Source of the DNA: Takakia lepidozioides | Lineage: Eukaryota; Streptophyta; Takakiopsida; Takakiales; Takakiaceae | Assembly (NCBI GenBank): GCA_030704615.1 | Contig: CM060734.1 | Location: forward strand, 27,606,042 to 27,670,041 | Reading direction: 5' to 3' | DNA length: 64,000 nt | In this document: positions 45,331 through 56,095 of the stretch, piece after piece | How the letters are laid out: every line of letters begins with the position of its first letter | How positions within the stretch are numbered: position 1 is the stretch's first letter | Translations under genes and position numbers: made by a program | Notes under the pieces: generated by a model | What the model saw: only the letters and a program-made list of their open reading frames with translations | Database searches by the model: none | What the model was told of the DNA's origin: nothing

Positions 45331-45660
45331 TACACAATTACAATCGGAGTGGAGCCGACCTGCAATTGTATGGACTTTTCGTTGATAGAAGCAAAGAAGG
45401 GGACAAAGGATTATCCGTGCAAGCATCTGTATTACATTTACCTGAAGAGGCTGAGGATGAACTTGAGTATTGATGACTTTGTTCATGCACCAGCGTTGAG
45501 CGTGAACGAGCTGCACAAACTCCTCAGCAGGGATTCCAGAAATCATTGATGGGGCAAAGGGAATCCACCATATGGATAATTTCAACTGCATTTTTATGCA
45601 TTAGACTTTGTTTTACAGTGTAATGAAATCCACCCCAAAACTCCTGGAATGAGACCTGCA
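45331..45660 (+). pseudogene. 3' fragment of Mutator-like SWIM transposase (copy 1)
   Basis: Starts at YTITIGVEP and contains the SWIM zinc finger CNCMDF then CKHLYYIYL, ending SRDSRNH and TGA. It closely matches the end of the transposase at 53279-54404, and the similarity extends into 3' untranslated sequence to about 45660. Everything upstream is missing, so it is a truncated relic. Confidence 0.85.
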
Positions 45661-46039
45661 ATATTAAAGTAATCTCTTTCAAACACATTATGGACTTTTG
45701 GATATCCATTGACGTCCAGTGGCAGTTCAATGTCGAAACAGAATCCATAATAAGATGGCGGCTAAACACATTACCCTCCTTGGGTGTATCTCTCTTCTGT
45801 GTGTTTAATACATGGTCAAGTGGCAACTAATGAGGTCTTGATATTATCCTTAAGCTCAAAACGTATTTATCAGCATCTGCTTAGTCATGTATCCTGTCGA
45901 TTCAGGGCGGCGCCCCCTCAACTGCTGATCTGCATTGCATCAACGCCCTGCATGTCACCATCTCCTCGACCTTCATCCAGCCTCACGGTTCATTCATCCA
46001 CAATCTCGTTGGCCTTTCTTAGTGAAAGCACGCTTACAA
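45661..46039. other. short spacer between transposase relic and LINE
   Basis: I see no gene or repeat in this stretch. Confidence 0.5.
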
Positions 46040-47520
46040 TGTGAGGCCATGGCAGTTTTAGTAAGTCGACTATGGTGCGTAGTGGCTGTAATGGCGCACT
46101 TGTGCAAACTAAGTTCCATGCCAGACCATTGATTGAATCTGGATAGTTTGGCAACTTGTCGGTTTAGGTATTGTGGTTTATGTGCAAGGATGGCGAGGTC
46201 GTTTGCATATGCTGCGGCTGAGATGTCGCTAGTGGAAGTTTTGTATTGATATCCTAGCTTACCTCGAGCAAACCATCTAAGTAGGGGTTCTAAAAAGATG
46301 ATGAATAGGTAGGGGCTTAGAGTGTCCCCTTGGATAGTGCCTCAGAGAATGGAGATAAGAGGGGTGGAGCCATAGTAGGCACCAAAGTATTTGGTGGTGC
46401 TATTTGTATATATATTTCCTATAAGGTGAACGACGTCCGTAGGATACCCAAGATCGAGCATGATGGTGAGTAATCTAGCGTGATCTAGAGAGCCAAATGC
46501 ATTCTTAAAGTTGATATATAGTAGATATATGTCTTGCTTTGTGAGTTTTGCGTCTTCAAGGGCGGATAGAACATATTGAATTTGTCGGGTTGTACTCCCT
46601 ACAGACCTCAATATTTACAGACCCATTGCACTGGCCAACACCATATATAAGTTATTCACTAGCACGCTTACCACAATGCTATCAAGCTACGGTGAACAAC
46701 ACCAAATTCTCAACGACCCCCAAGAAGGATTCCGAGCCCACGGTGAAAAAATTTAGAGGAGATGGTGAAGTTGGGGGTCTAGTGCTTGCAGTATAGCGTT
46801 TGGTATAAGATCAGGGCCGTGGGCTTTGGATTTAGATAGTTTTTTAAGACATGACTCATAGAGGTCAATCGTGAATAGGTCCAGTATGCGATCTGTTGGG
46901 GTTCCCCTGTTGTCTATTGAGAAACCGTCTATGTCAAGCCATGGGTAGTGTTTAGCTTTGCACATGCAGTTGGTGGTATGGAGAGTGGAATGGAGACAGT
47001 TTGTGACGGTAGGTGTGTAGGTTGAGGATGCTTGTGTCCATATTTCTTGGTTGATGTCCATTGGGTTGGTGAGGAGGTGGCCAAGCCGGTGTTTGAGACA
47101 GTCAATGGGTGGGTTGAGGGCCGGATTGAAGATGGCTTTGTGAGCTTTTTTGGGGTGGTCATGTAGCAGCTGGTTGAAGGAAGAGACAAATTTTCTATGA
47201 TTGGCGGCAACTTTTTGTTTGGTGATATTGTAGACAGATTTCTTAGCATCTCTACCAATTATGGAGAGAGAGGCTATCTAGCTAGGTAGATTGTGGGGGC
47301 ATAAGTGCTTGACATGCTCTTAGGGTGGATAGGCAGGTGATGTGGGGATCTGTGGCCCAAGTATTACCTGGGTGTATAGAGGTAGTGGTGGGTATGATAG
47401 TGAGGGCTCGTCTAATTGTGTGGTAAGTGTTAAGGCGAGATGTCCAGAAAGGCAGGGTCGAAGAGGGGAGCGGGAGGGCGGAACTCCACTCTCCCGCCGC
47501 CAACCTTAGCTAAATCCCAT
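46040..47520 (-). mobile_element. LINE (non-LTR) retrotransposon fragment with internal inversion
   Basis: The minus strand encodes LINE-type RT: the linker LPFWTSRLNTYHTIRRAL (47430), SKAHGPDLIPNAILQALDPQLHHLL (46830), then GSTTRQIQYVLSALEDAKLT (46600), YINFKNAFGSLDHARLL, GDTLSPYLFIIFLEPLLRW (about 46300) and AAAYANDLAIL (46200), where the catalytic YADD has become YAND. Frameshifts and stops are present. The endonuclease domain and the 3' end are missing. Confidence 0.9.
46612..46750 (+). mobile_element. inverted segment of LINE RT domain
   Basis: This stretch encodes IALANTIYKLFTSTLTTML and ending ILNDPQEGFRAHG on the plus strand. In LINE RT that peptide directly precedes GSTTRQIQY, which here lies on the minus strand at 46600. 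So ~139 bp is flipped inside the LINE, and the segment before it (between LHHLL and the block) is deleted. Confidence 0.85.
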
Positions 47521-47780
47521 AGTCATGACTAATATTTAGGGGTCTGCCATCTTCTCAGTTTTGTAGTCTCACTTTTCTTGTTTTTTAGCAATGCCGCTAC
47601 TCTAACCCTTACTTTCTTTCTAGCTAAGGCAGCCACCATGACGCGAGCTCCAGCTCGTTGCGTTGCGGTGTAGCTGCCTTGCTGCTCTTCTCCCTTTGAC
47701 CTGCTCAGCAAGATCATCCTCCTTTCAAAGCTCTGTTTAAATATCTTTCCATAGTTTTCTCCAGCTGTTTCTTTATTCTC

Positions 47781-48908
47781 TTGTTTCCAATGGCCGTTCA
47801 CAACCGGCTGTCCATCCGCCTGCATGCTCAAGCCGCTCCCCTGGAGTTCTTACAGGCCATCATCTCAACTTGGCAATGCATGACAGAACCTCCCGCCCTG
47901 TTGCGGCGAGATCAAATGATTCCACTGTGCAACATTCTAATGTTATTGATGCTCAGGCCCCTCTCGTGGGGCTGCCTCTGTTTATTGCCCCTCTTTTGGT
48001 GTCTTCATTCTCTAGTTCTACGTTGTCTCAACCCTATCTGTCCTCTTGTTGCACTCGACCATGGCGCCACCAAGCTATCTGCTCTCCTTACGCCGATCTT
48101 CCGAGTGACTGCTCTTCGGACTATGAAACGCATTGTGCACACCGACACTTACCAGCTTCCGGCCAAGTGGCTCAGCTACACCCTGATCACTATGTGCATC
48201 TTGACAACCATTCCAGGTTGCCAACCTACGAGTGATGTGAATCACCATAGACCCAATGGAGTCTCCTGCTACAGTGGCAACACGACGACGCATCCGATAT
48301 CAGTCCAAGCAGCTGACACTCTTATTCACATGCACAACAATTTGGGCTCCCATATGCCAGTGACATGTATGAGTCACCTGAAACAACATGCGAACTTGTT
48401 CTCACGGCCTCTACTTACTAGGGCTCCAGACCTTGGTCTGCTTCTTGAGCTGAAGAAGCCAGCCTGGCGATTTTGCCATTTTTTGGACCAAACATGGTGT
48501 ACAGATCTCCATCCTCTAGCAGCACTCTCTTCAATTTGTGCTTTCCATGAAGATCCTATGGCGGTTCTCTTCAGTTACTTCCCACTTGTTTCTGACAGTT
48601 TCCTGATTCTTGATTCCCCACTGCTGCACGTGGCTTCACTCTACGATCTGCTACTACGAGTTCAACGAAAACCACATGTTAGTGGCTACTCGTTGAGACT
48701 CCCCAAGACCAAGACCATCCCACAACCGTTCTGGGTGTTTCGAATCATCACCAACGTGAATGCAGCCATGTCTCAACTCTGCAGTACCCCCAAGTACCAT
48801 AAGCGACAGCAACTTCTGCAACATAAGAAGCGGCAGGCCAGGTTGAATGGCCATGTCAAAGCTGGAATTGTTGTGGAGACCTATGATCAAATGATGGGGG
48901 AAGGGTGA
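47781..48908 (+). CDS. unrecognised open frame of 375 codons
   Basis: ATG at 47781 or 47790, open to the TGA at 48906. Rich in Leu, Pro and His, with hydrophobic stretches around residues 50-80. No domain recognised. The last 16 codons (VVETYDQMMGEG) look like the beginning of a PPR motif that continues after the stop, so the frame is partly chimeric. It may be chance openness in C-rich sequence. Confidence 0.25.
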   Translation: MFPMAVHNRLSIRLHAQAAPLEFLQAIISTWQCMTEPPALLRRDQMIPLCNILMLLMLRPLSWGCLCLLPLFWCLHSLVLRCLNPICPLVALDHGATKLSALLTPIFRVTALRTMKRIVHTDTYQLPAKWLSYTLITMCILTTIPGCQPTSDVNHHRPNGVSCYSGNTTTHPISVQAADTLIHMHNNLGSHMPVTCMSHLKQHANLFSRPLLTRAPDLGLLLELKKPAWRFCHFLDQTWCTDLHPLAALSSICAFHEDPMAVLFSYFPLVSDSFLILDSPLLHVASLYDLLLRVQRKPHVSGYSLRLPKTKTIPQPFWVFRIITNVNAAMSQLCSTPKYHKRQQLLQHKKRQARLNGHVKAGIVVETYDQMMGEG

Positions 48909-49290
48909 AGCCCAACCACATCACGCGTGTGTGCATTTGCCATGCTTGTGCAAGCCTGGCAGCCCTGGAGAAGCGCAAAGACGTGCATGTTGACATCATC
49001 AAAGCTGGAGTGGTACCAAATGTTGTCTCCAGCCTCAAACTTGCAAATAAGCTGCTAGGTATGTACATGTTCCCTGAATTATCAGGCATGGAGTTTCATG
49101 TTGTTATCATCAAAGCTGGCATTATGCAAAATGTCAATATGAAGACTGCCCTTTCTACCATGTATGCCAAATGCGGGAGCTTGAATGATGCAAGCCATGT
49201 GTTTGATGACACGCTTAAACGAGCTGGGTTCTCATGGAGTACAATGATAGCTGGATATGCTGAAAATGGATGCGGTACAGTGGCTCTCTT
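48862..49290 (+). pseudogene. PPR protein fragment (PLS-type)
   Basis: Pentatricopeptide repeat proteins bind organellar RNA. Readable pieces are ETYDQMMGEG, then after a one-base gap KPNHIT, CASLAALEKRKDVHVDIIKAGVVPN, KLLGMY, then STMYAKCGSLNDASHVFDD and FSWSTMIAGYAENG. The order L-S-P of motifs and phrases such as MYAKCGSL fit land-plant PLS PPR proteins. Spacing is irregular and the flanks are unrelated, so this is a relic of about four motifs. Confidence 0.8.
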
Positions 49291-49974
49291 GAACTCACGT
49301 CGTTGGAGGCCCTTGATAGAATTTCTTACAACTTATGAGCTCGATCACATGAAGCTGATGGGGCAGCTACTTGATCATGGTGTTATATTGAGAGATGGCA
49401 GGAACTCAGTTCTACTGTCTCCCATCCTGTTCCATGTATGTCCCTCCCCGGGTTCTCATTATGCTTATGGCCCCTTGCTATGCATACCTGCTGTCTATAC
49501 AATGCAACCTCCCCCTCCTCTGTTTTTTGCCCCAGAGACTAATGCCCTGAATGCTGGCAATGAGGCCCTTTTAAATGCACATAGCCAGGATTATGAACAG
49601 CCAGCCAAATTATGCAGCCATACAAGCCCTTACTGGGATATGACTCGACCAGTCTTGTACGAGCACATTCTTGCTGAGAAAGGCTCCTGGCGAAATGAAC
49701 CTGGACAGGTCATGGTCGCATGCCATGCTAGTGCAAAAGACTGTGATATGAGCGAGGTTTGTGTCATCAAAATCTGCCTCCACATTTGAGACACCATCTC
49801 CAGCATTTGTCAAGACCTACCTAAACCCAAGGCTGCGAAAAGGTGGCCCACCTTACTGAAGAAGGTCGGGGCCTGCACTGATCGGCCTTTGTTTGTGATG
49901 AGAGCAAGGATTCAAGCAATGAAGCAGCAGCATAAAGATCAAATACGCCACAGATCCGGACTGGGAGAGGTAGT
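49291..49974. other. unassigned sequence after PPR relic
   Basis: The plus-strand frame stays open to 49789 but the translation is not recognised. Nothing else stands out. Confidence 0.4.
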
Positions 49975-52535
49975 TTGGAGAAGTGGGAGGGTAATTGCCC
50001 TGATCACGGTGCCGGCCATTTATGCCCTATGTGCTGGATATATCAGCCAACACGTGACTACTTACATGTAACTCTCCATCATGCACCAACACCGCAAGTC
50101 AGACCATCCAGGCCGACCACTTCTGCCACCAAGTGCTGCAAATATCCACCAACAATCACCAATATGCCTACAACTCTCCAGCCTACACCAACACCACAAG
50201 ACATGCCATCCAGGGAAGTGACCTTACATGCTCCGGTTGCTCCCTACACTGCCTCTAACTATAGATGTCAATTGTTGTTGTTTGTACTTAATACTGGTCC
50301 CATGAAATCTCACACTCCACATCTCTATGTCCCACGAACCTACACCCTCAATGTTGCCATTATCTTGTCAACTACTGGTTCCCTTTCCCTTCGCATGAGA
50401 GAAAGCTACTACACTGCCATCTACCCTAATTTCTGGTGCATTGTAAGGATGTCTGTACTGCAGCCCGCATATGGATCACAAACCCCGCCAACAATCAATT
50501 TCTGCTGCAAGCTGCTAGCCCCCTTCGACTCTGCCGATTGGAGTCCATGCCTACCACCTTGCTCGTGTACTTCCCCGACTCGCTGTGCTCCCTCACATGC
50601 GCCAACCTACTGCGAAGCACCGCGGCTCAATTTTGCTGCACTGACCACCTATCAGATCATAGGCTTGTTAGATATCGAGCTGCTATTATCACTAGCTTAT
50701 GTTGTAATTCTTGAGCACCCCCTCTGCCCACATTTATTCTTTCAATATGCCACAGCAAAGTCTTGGCCTCTCATCATATCACAACGCTACACCCTTACTG
50801 GCTTCACTCACAAATCTCCATCTCTCATCCTCCACAACTTCAGACTTATCTTGTACTATATTTTTTCCCAAATAAGCACCTCCAACAAGCTTCTCCATCT
50901 CGTCACAAAACGCCCCCTCAGGTGTCATATATCTGCCATATCTACACCCTCACATTTTCAGCCCCCTACCTCATCAATTCTTGTGATATCAAATCAATCA
51001 CACGGTCTCTTCATCACCCCCTCTAGCATCCTATTCCTGACAGCCATTTCTCCTCAACCTTCCCACCCTCTTAGCTGCCAAGCATCTACCACAATCCAGA
51101 TCCACTTACCATCACCCAACCTTGCCACCACCCCACACTATACTTCTACCCCACTATCTATATCAAGGCCCACCGAACTCATTCATCCATGGATGTCGTC
51201 CACTTATCCTCTTTCCCCCACTCTAGTTAATTATATACTCACTACCCACCATACACCCATATTAAATTTTTAACCCCATCATGAGAGCTCATGTACAACA
51301 AACCTCCTTCATGACCCCCAGACGAACCCACACACTAACCCACAGGCAATACCTTCCCCCCCCCCACACAAAAGCACCACTAGTACCGACTATGCCAACA
51401 CCAACTCTACCCCCCTCATACACTTTCTCCACAACTACCCCCCACGCACCCCCACCCCTCACCCCTCAAAATCCAACTTATAACCCACTGCCCACATGGA
51501 CAATATCACCAGAGACCCCTTGCATCCAAACACTCCTCTCACCATCCACCATCCCACTTTAAGTCCTATCTACTTGCCTATGAAACGCTTACACTACTTC
51601 GTTGCGGCAACATTCACCCAAACCCAGGCCCCTATACCATCACTAGCATCATCAACAAGCTTTCCAAAGGATCATAAAGACAGATATGAATTATACTTCC
51701 AAACAGACACTGTCACGCTCATGCCTGCATATCAACACCTTAGTGACCACTTCTCTCCCTTTCTCCCTAACCCTCCTACCAATAACCGTAAACCCACGTA
51801 CCCAATTGCCACCTCTGGGCTCCCTACCTACGAACACCCATCCCTAGTCACGGCCACCCATAAACTTAGCACATACCCCCCACAACACCTACTATTCTCA
51901 CTAATCGTTGTCATCTCTCCAATCCCCTCAATATGCAATGACTACTTTAGAACCCAACCAGACATACACATACGTTTGCTACTACACCAACTGCATGAGC
52001 TACCCACACTACCTCACATATACCTAGCACCCCCACACTACCTACACAATCTCCACGAATCCCTTGACCTACTACAAGCCAAGCCCGGAGTAGTTCACAA
52101 CATTCTTGGCGAACACCTAGCGCACCCAGCTGCTACCATACATGAGCTAGATACTCTCACCAACAAATTCCCATTCCTCTCCAAAATATTCTCACTGCAA
52201 CCTTCCATGCCAAGATAGGCATCCTTGGATATCAACCCTCTCCCATGATACCACCACCAGTCATCACACCTTGCTTGCCCAGCCACACCAATGACCCACC
52301 TCCAACACCCCCTAGACCCAACAGTCCCCCGCACGCCCCCTCCTCCCAGCAAGCACACGCACTCAACATACTCACCTGGAATGTAGGGTCACTTGCTACC
52401 AGCATTCAAAGCCTTATCCATCTAATGGACTCTACACCTCCGCATGTCATTCTATTACAAGAAAGTAAACTCAACACACACAGCCCTAACAGCTCCTACA
52501 TCAACAATCTCCTTCCAGCCGAGGTTTGCTATTTC
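49975..52535 (+). mobile_element. 3'-truncated C-rich LINE with endonuclease start
   Basis: The plus strand is strongly C over G biased, with long Pro/Thr/Ser/His-rich frames (49975-51273 and 51496-52218), as in ORF1 of C-rich plant LINEs. Near 52365 the frame reads LNILTWNVGSLATSIQSL, PPHVILLQESKL and ends LLPAEV. This is the N-terminus of a LINE AP endonuclease, with its Asn and Glu (QES) residues. The sequence stops being LINE-like at about 52535, where the DNA transposon begins. The rest of ORF2 is absent from the window. Confidence 0.75.
51496..52218 (+). CDS. LINE ORF1-like frame
   Basis: 240 codons, starting MDNITRDPLHPN. Rich in Pro, His and Leu, with no zinc knuckle visible. It precedes the endonuclease frame by about 130 bp, which is where ORF1 is expected. 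Low complexity makes it hard to tell from chance openness. Confidence 0.4.
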   Translation: MDNITRDPLHPNTPLTIHHPTLSPIYLPMKRLHYFVAATFTQTQAPIPSLASSTSFPKDHKDRYELYFQTDTVTLMPAYQHLSDHFSPFLPNPPTNNRKPTYPIATSGLPTYEHPSLVTATHKLSTYPPQHLLFSLIVVISPIPSICNDYFRTQPDIHIRLLLHQLHELPTLPHIYLAPPHYLHNLHESLDLLQAKPGVVHNILGEHLAHPAATIHELDTLTNKFPFLSKIFSLQPSMPR

Positions 52536-52889
52536 GTGAGCATGAGCGGCATGAGCGGCATGAGCAGAGTAGTAACACAATCGGTTTTCATGAGCAGAAG
52601 TACAAATTTCGAAAATAAAAAACAATAAAAAACAATAATTTAATGCAATGTGTCAGAAAAAACAAATATATTATTCGGCCCCTTGAAGGGAAAATTGCAC
52701 TTTTTACAGTTGTGCTCATGATATTTCGTCTTCCGCTCATGCCAATTCCCAGCGACATGTGCAAATATGGCGCCGAATTTCGCGGTAATAGGGTCCGTAA
52801 CCTGAAAAAACGGCGACGTATTTCGCGGCAATAGGTCTCTCTGGCGAAAAATGGTGCCGAATTCCGCGGCTATAGGTCCCCTCATGACA

Positions 52890-53127
52890 GGTAATTCGGC
52901 GCCATTTTCCAGTGCATGTTCGGACTTAGCCAGTTTTCGGCCCAAAAAAGAGAAATTCGGCGCCATTTTTCCAGACACGGTACCAGTGCATGTTGGGACT
53001 TAGCCAGTTTTCGGCCCCAAAAAGAGAAATTCGGCGCCATTTTCCCAAACACAGGTACCAGTGCATGTTGGGACTTAGCGAGTTTTCGGCCCCAAAAGAG
53101 AAATTCGGCGCCATTTTTCCAGAAATG
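52890..53127. repeat. tandem ~74-bp repeats with GGCGCC core
   Basis: Three units starting CAGTGCATGTT at 52910, 52984 and 53059. Each carries CTTAGCCAGTTTTCGGCCC and AAATTCGGCGCCATTTTT. Weaker relatives with GGCGCCGAATTTCGCGG lie at 52770-52880. These are probably subterminal repeats of the transposon. Confidence 0.8.
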
Positions 53128-53278
53128 GCCCCACAACTGCTTCTGTTGGATCTCAGTTTGAATGGAATATTGCCTCATTCCAGGAGTTTTGGGGTGCATT
53201 TCATTACACTGCAAAAAAAAAGTCTGATACAGCAAAATGCATTTGAAAATATCCATATGGAGGATTCCGTTTGCCCCA

Positions 53279-56025
53279 TCAATGATTTCTGGAATCCCTA
53301 AGGAGGAGTTTGTGCAGCTCGTTCACGCTCAACGCCGGTGCATAAATAAAGTCATCAATAGTCACGTTCATCCTCAACCTCTTCAGGTAAATGTAATACA
53401 GATGCTTGCACGGATAATACTTCGAACCCTTCTTTGCTTCCATCAACGAGAAGTCCGTACAGTTGCAAGTCGGCTCCACTCCAATCGTAATTGTGTATAC
53501 ATCGTCGCGTACAGCCGAGCCGGCCGTTGCCATCCGATACACACGCCCAAGGCCGGGTGGGGGTACGTCCACGGAGCTCTGAATAGTGCAAGCCATCCCA
53601 AGAGCATTGGCAATCCGAGTCTCATTCAACTTGTTGGGAGGGTGTCGTCTCTTCACTCTTCCGAATCGCATTGTGGGATGTGCAGAATTGTCCAATCCGT
53701 CTCTACTGGACCGAGCAGTCTGCAATGGCTGGGTCTGAGGAACCGGAAATGCGTGGGCCGGGATGTCTGTGCGTTGCACCATTCGAAATCCTGCTGCAGA
53801 TAGAGCATCCGCCTCATTCTGAGAGAGGATGCAACCCGGTGCAACAGGCCAGACGCCCGGAGGCTCCGGCATTCCCTGAATCCCGTACTTGGGCTTGCCA
53901 AATACACAGGTCATTATGTCGTGCCTACAGAACCAAAATGTCTGCGTTGTGGCATGAGCAAATGTGGGAGTCAAAAATCTGCCGCTGAAACAAGGTGCAG
54001 GTACAGCACCGTGTGGCTTCCTCCGAATCATCTCACCACAGCGTGCTCTCGTATCCACCCGGATGGCGCAACACTTCCCTCGAAATGCCGGCAATGTCCT
54101 CGCAATTCTCCACTGTGACTCCGACACTCTTGTCTCCACAATGGGAATGTTGTATTGCTTTACTACAGATGGCTCGTTATGTTGCCGGGGCACGCGCCCT
54201 GTGCTCAAAGGAGATGGCGATCTTGAACGTGCAGGACTTCCGGTGCTCGACGAGACCTCCTCGGACAACATCACCGGACCACGAGGGAGCGTGCGAATAT
54301 TCTTGTCAGCTCGCCATGAATACTCTTCTCCGCCAGGTGCCTCGTCAAGTCTTCGTCTCACTGGACGGGTATGAACATCTCCTTCCAAATGTTGGCCTCT
54401 TCACAGCAATGGCGTGTCCCGAAGGCCCTCTCGCAAGGCCGCCGCCCACTTCCAAGGATTCTTCGATCTGGAGGCAGTCCGCATCAGCATTTCCTGCCTG
54501 TCCGGCCCCAAGCCCCACCGTTTCCCTTTCAAGAACTCGTTGTACCTGCATTGCTGCATAATTGACCTCACAATGTCCTCCGTTGTGGCAGTGAGGATGT
54601 CCACCAGATGCGCCGCAGAGGAGGCACGCCAGGAAGAGTGCACTGATTCGGCCATGTTTGTCGTGGGCATGTCGGTGTCGGAGTCGAGACACATTTCCTG
54701 CACAAGCACATGTTCAGGTTACAAGCAAGTTACAAATATGGCCAAGAATAATATCCAATGGGACGCGAATTCGTGCAACTCACCTCCCGCATATAGTCGC
54801 CGAACTGGAGGAAACGATAATGCCACCATGCTAGCCAACTGACCATTGCTCCTTCGTCTGATTTCCTTACAGCACCTGACGATGTCCACCAAGCCCGTAT
54901 GCATGCAAACTGTGTCTCTGCATCATCCAAGGTGGGAGCGCGCTTCCACGCAAGGCACATGGAACGGTGCTCCTCTCTGAAATCTGGCGCCATGAGCCTA
55001 GTTGTGTACTGCGAAAGGCTCTGCAGAAAATGGAACCCACAAGATCTCTCCTTGCCTTCCATGGGAACATTGGGGTCTTGCCCGTACACCTTTCGGATGG
55101 CAGCCCAATTTGCTTGTGCGTTGTCCGCCATGAAACCACGGAAATTGGGAGGGGGCAATCCCGCCTTGGCCATCTGTTCGTTTATTCCCTGCCAAAGAAG
55201 CATCTCCGATTGTGTGTCCTCTCCTTTCATCTCACAAATAGCAATTGTCATTAGCATCCTGCAGTGGGTGTCGTAGATATGTGCACCCAATGTCACCCAC
55301 TGATGATTTGTAATTCGCTTGATATGGTTAAACATGACCCAACTGTTTGACAAGTTCCCACTCGTCATCCTGTCGACCAGTTCGACGCCACTGCCAGGTC
55401 CACACGTGGACATTTTGAATACGAAACAACGATCTGCCTCAGTCCCTTGTCCTGGAAACCTACTTCCATGAATGTAGTCATATCCACATCGTCGCTTCAC
55501 CTCCAGAATGGAGTGCATATCCGAGCCACGCCCAATTTTCTGTTTGCATGAGACAATGTGGTTTCGGACATTCGGTGAACATACGTGGGACACCGACTCC
55601 AGCAATGCCTCCATTTCCTTCTCGTCGAGAGGAACTCTATCGGAGCCGTCTTCCGACATAATTCTGGCCAATGCCATCTTATGGGCGGCTTGGAGCTGTA
55701 TCTGTTTGGGTTTGGCACCCGGTCTCAACTTAACCTCCTCCTGAACGAGCTGCTCTGCATCGTGGGCAGCCTCCCGCGAGTTCCCCCTCGCCAATTTGTG
55801 ACAATGGGAACCAACGTGTATGCAAGCTCGGGTGAGGTCAGGGAAACGGTGCAACACATAGAACTGCTTGGCATTACAAACAGACATGCAGTGTGGTGAT
55901 TCTTTGCAATGCACACACTTAAATGTGGAGTTCGGAACCTTCTCCTGAGCTCGAAATGGTTGATGAGCTGTGCCTGTCCAATCGGTACGTTGTTTGTGCG
56001 GGTGCGTTGCGGTGTTTCTCCCCAA
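53279..56025 (-). pseudogene. Mutator-like transposase with SWIM finger (copy 2), one nonsense codon
   Basis: Exon 1 runs from about 56025 (no ATG; the N-terminus is missing) to 54784. It has a Cys-rich start (FKCVHCKESPHCMSVC), the region IYDTHCRMLMTIAICEMKGED that may hold the first catalytic Asp, then GFMADNAQANWAAIRKVYG with the second Asp and CGFHFLQSL (the C-x-x-H of MULE transposases). An 86-bp GT-AG intron (54783-54698) follows. Exon 2 has TNMAESVHSSW, which may hold the catalytic Glu. An in-frame TGA at 54401 interrupts it, and the frame then continues to the SWIM finger (CNCTDF, CKHLYYIYL) and stop at 53279. Confidence 0.85.
54698..54783 (-). other. intron of transposase copy 2 (86 bp)
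   Basis: Donor GGGAG/GTGAGT, acceptor TTGTGCAG/GAAATG. Same position and same length as the intron at 62361-62446 in copy 3. Confidence 0.85.
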
Positions 56026-56095
56026 CTTGCTTCCACTTTAAATCCAGAGGTCACAAGAAAAAGCACTGAGAAAGTCAGCCAAGGTGAAGGAGTAG
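56026..56095. promoter_or_regulatory. 70-bp gap between divergent frames
   Basis: Separates the 5' end of the readable transposase from the ATG of the plus-strand gene. It could hold a bidirectional promoter, but no motif is obvious, and the transposase N-terminus is missing on this side. Confidence 0.3.

Noticed and set aside
49975-51273. Genuine 432-residue secreted proline-rich protein
   Set aside because: The openness follows from C-rich, stop-poor sequence upstream of a LINE endonuclease. No signal peptide or repeat typical of cell-wall proteins was convincing.
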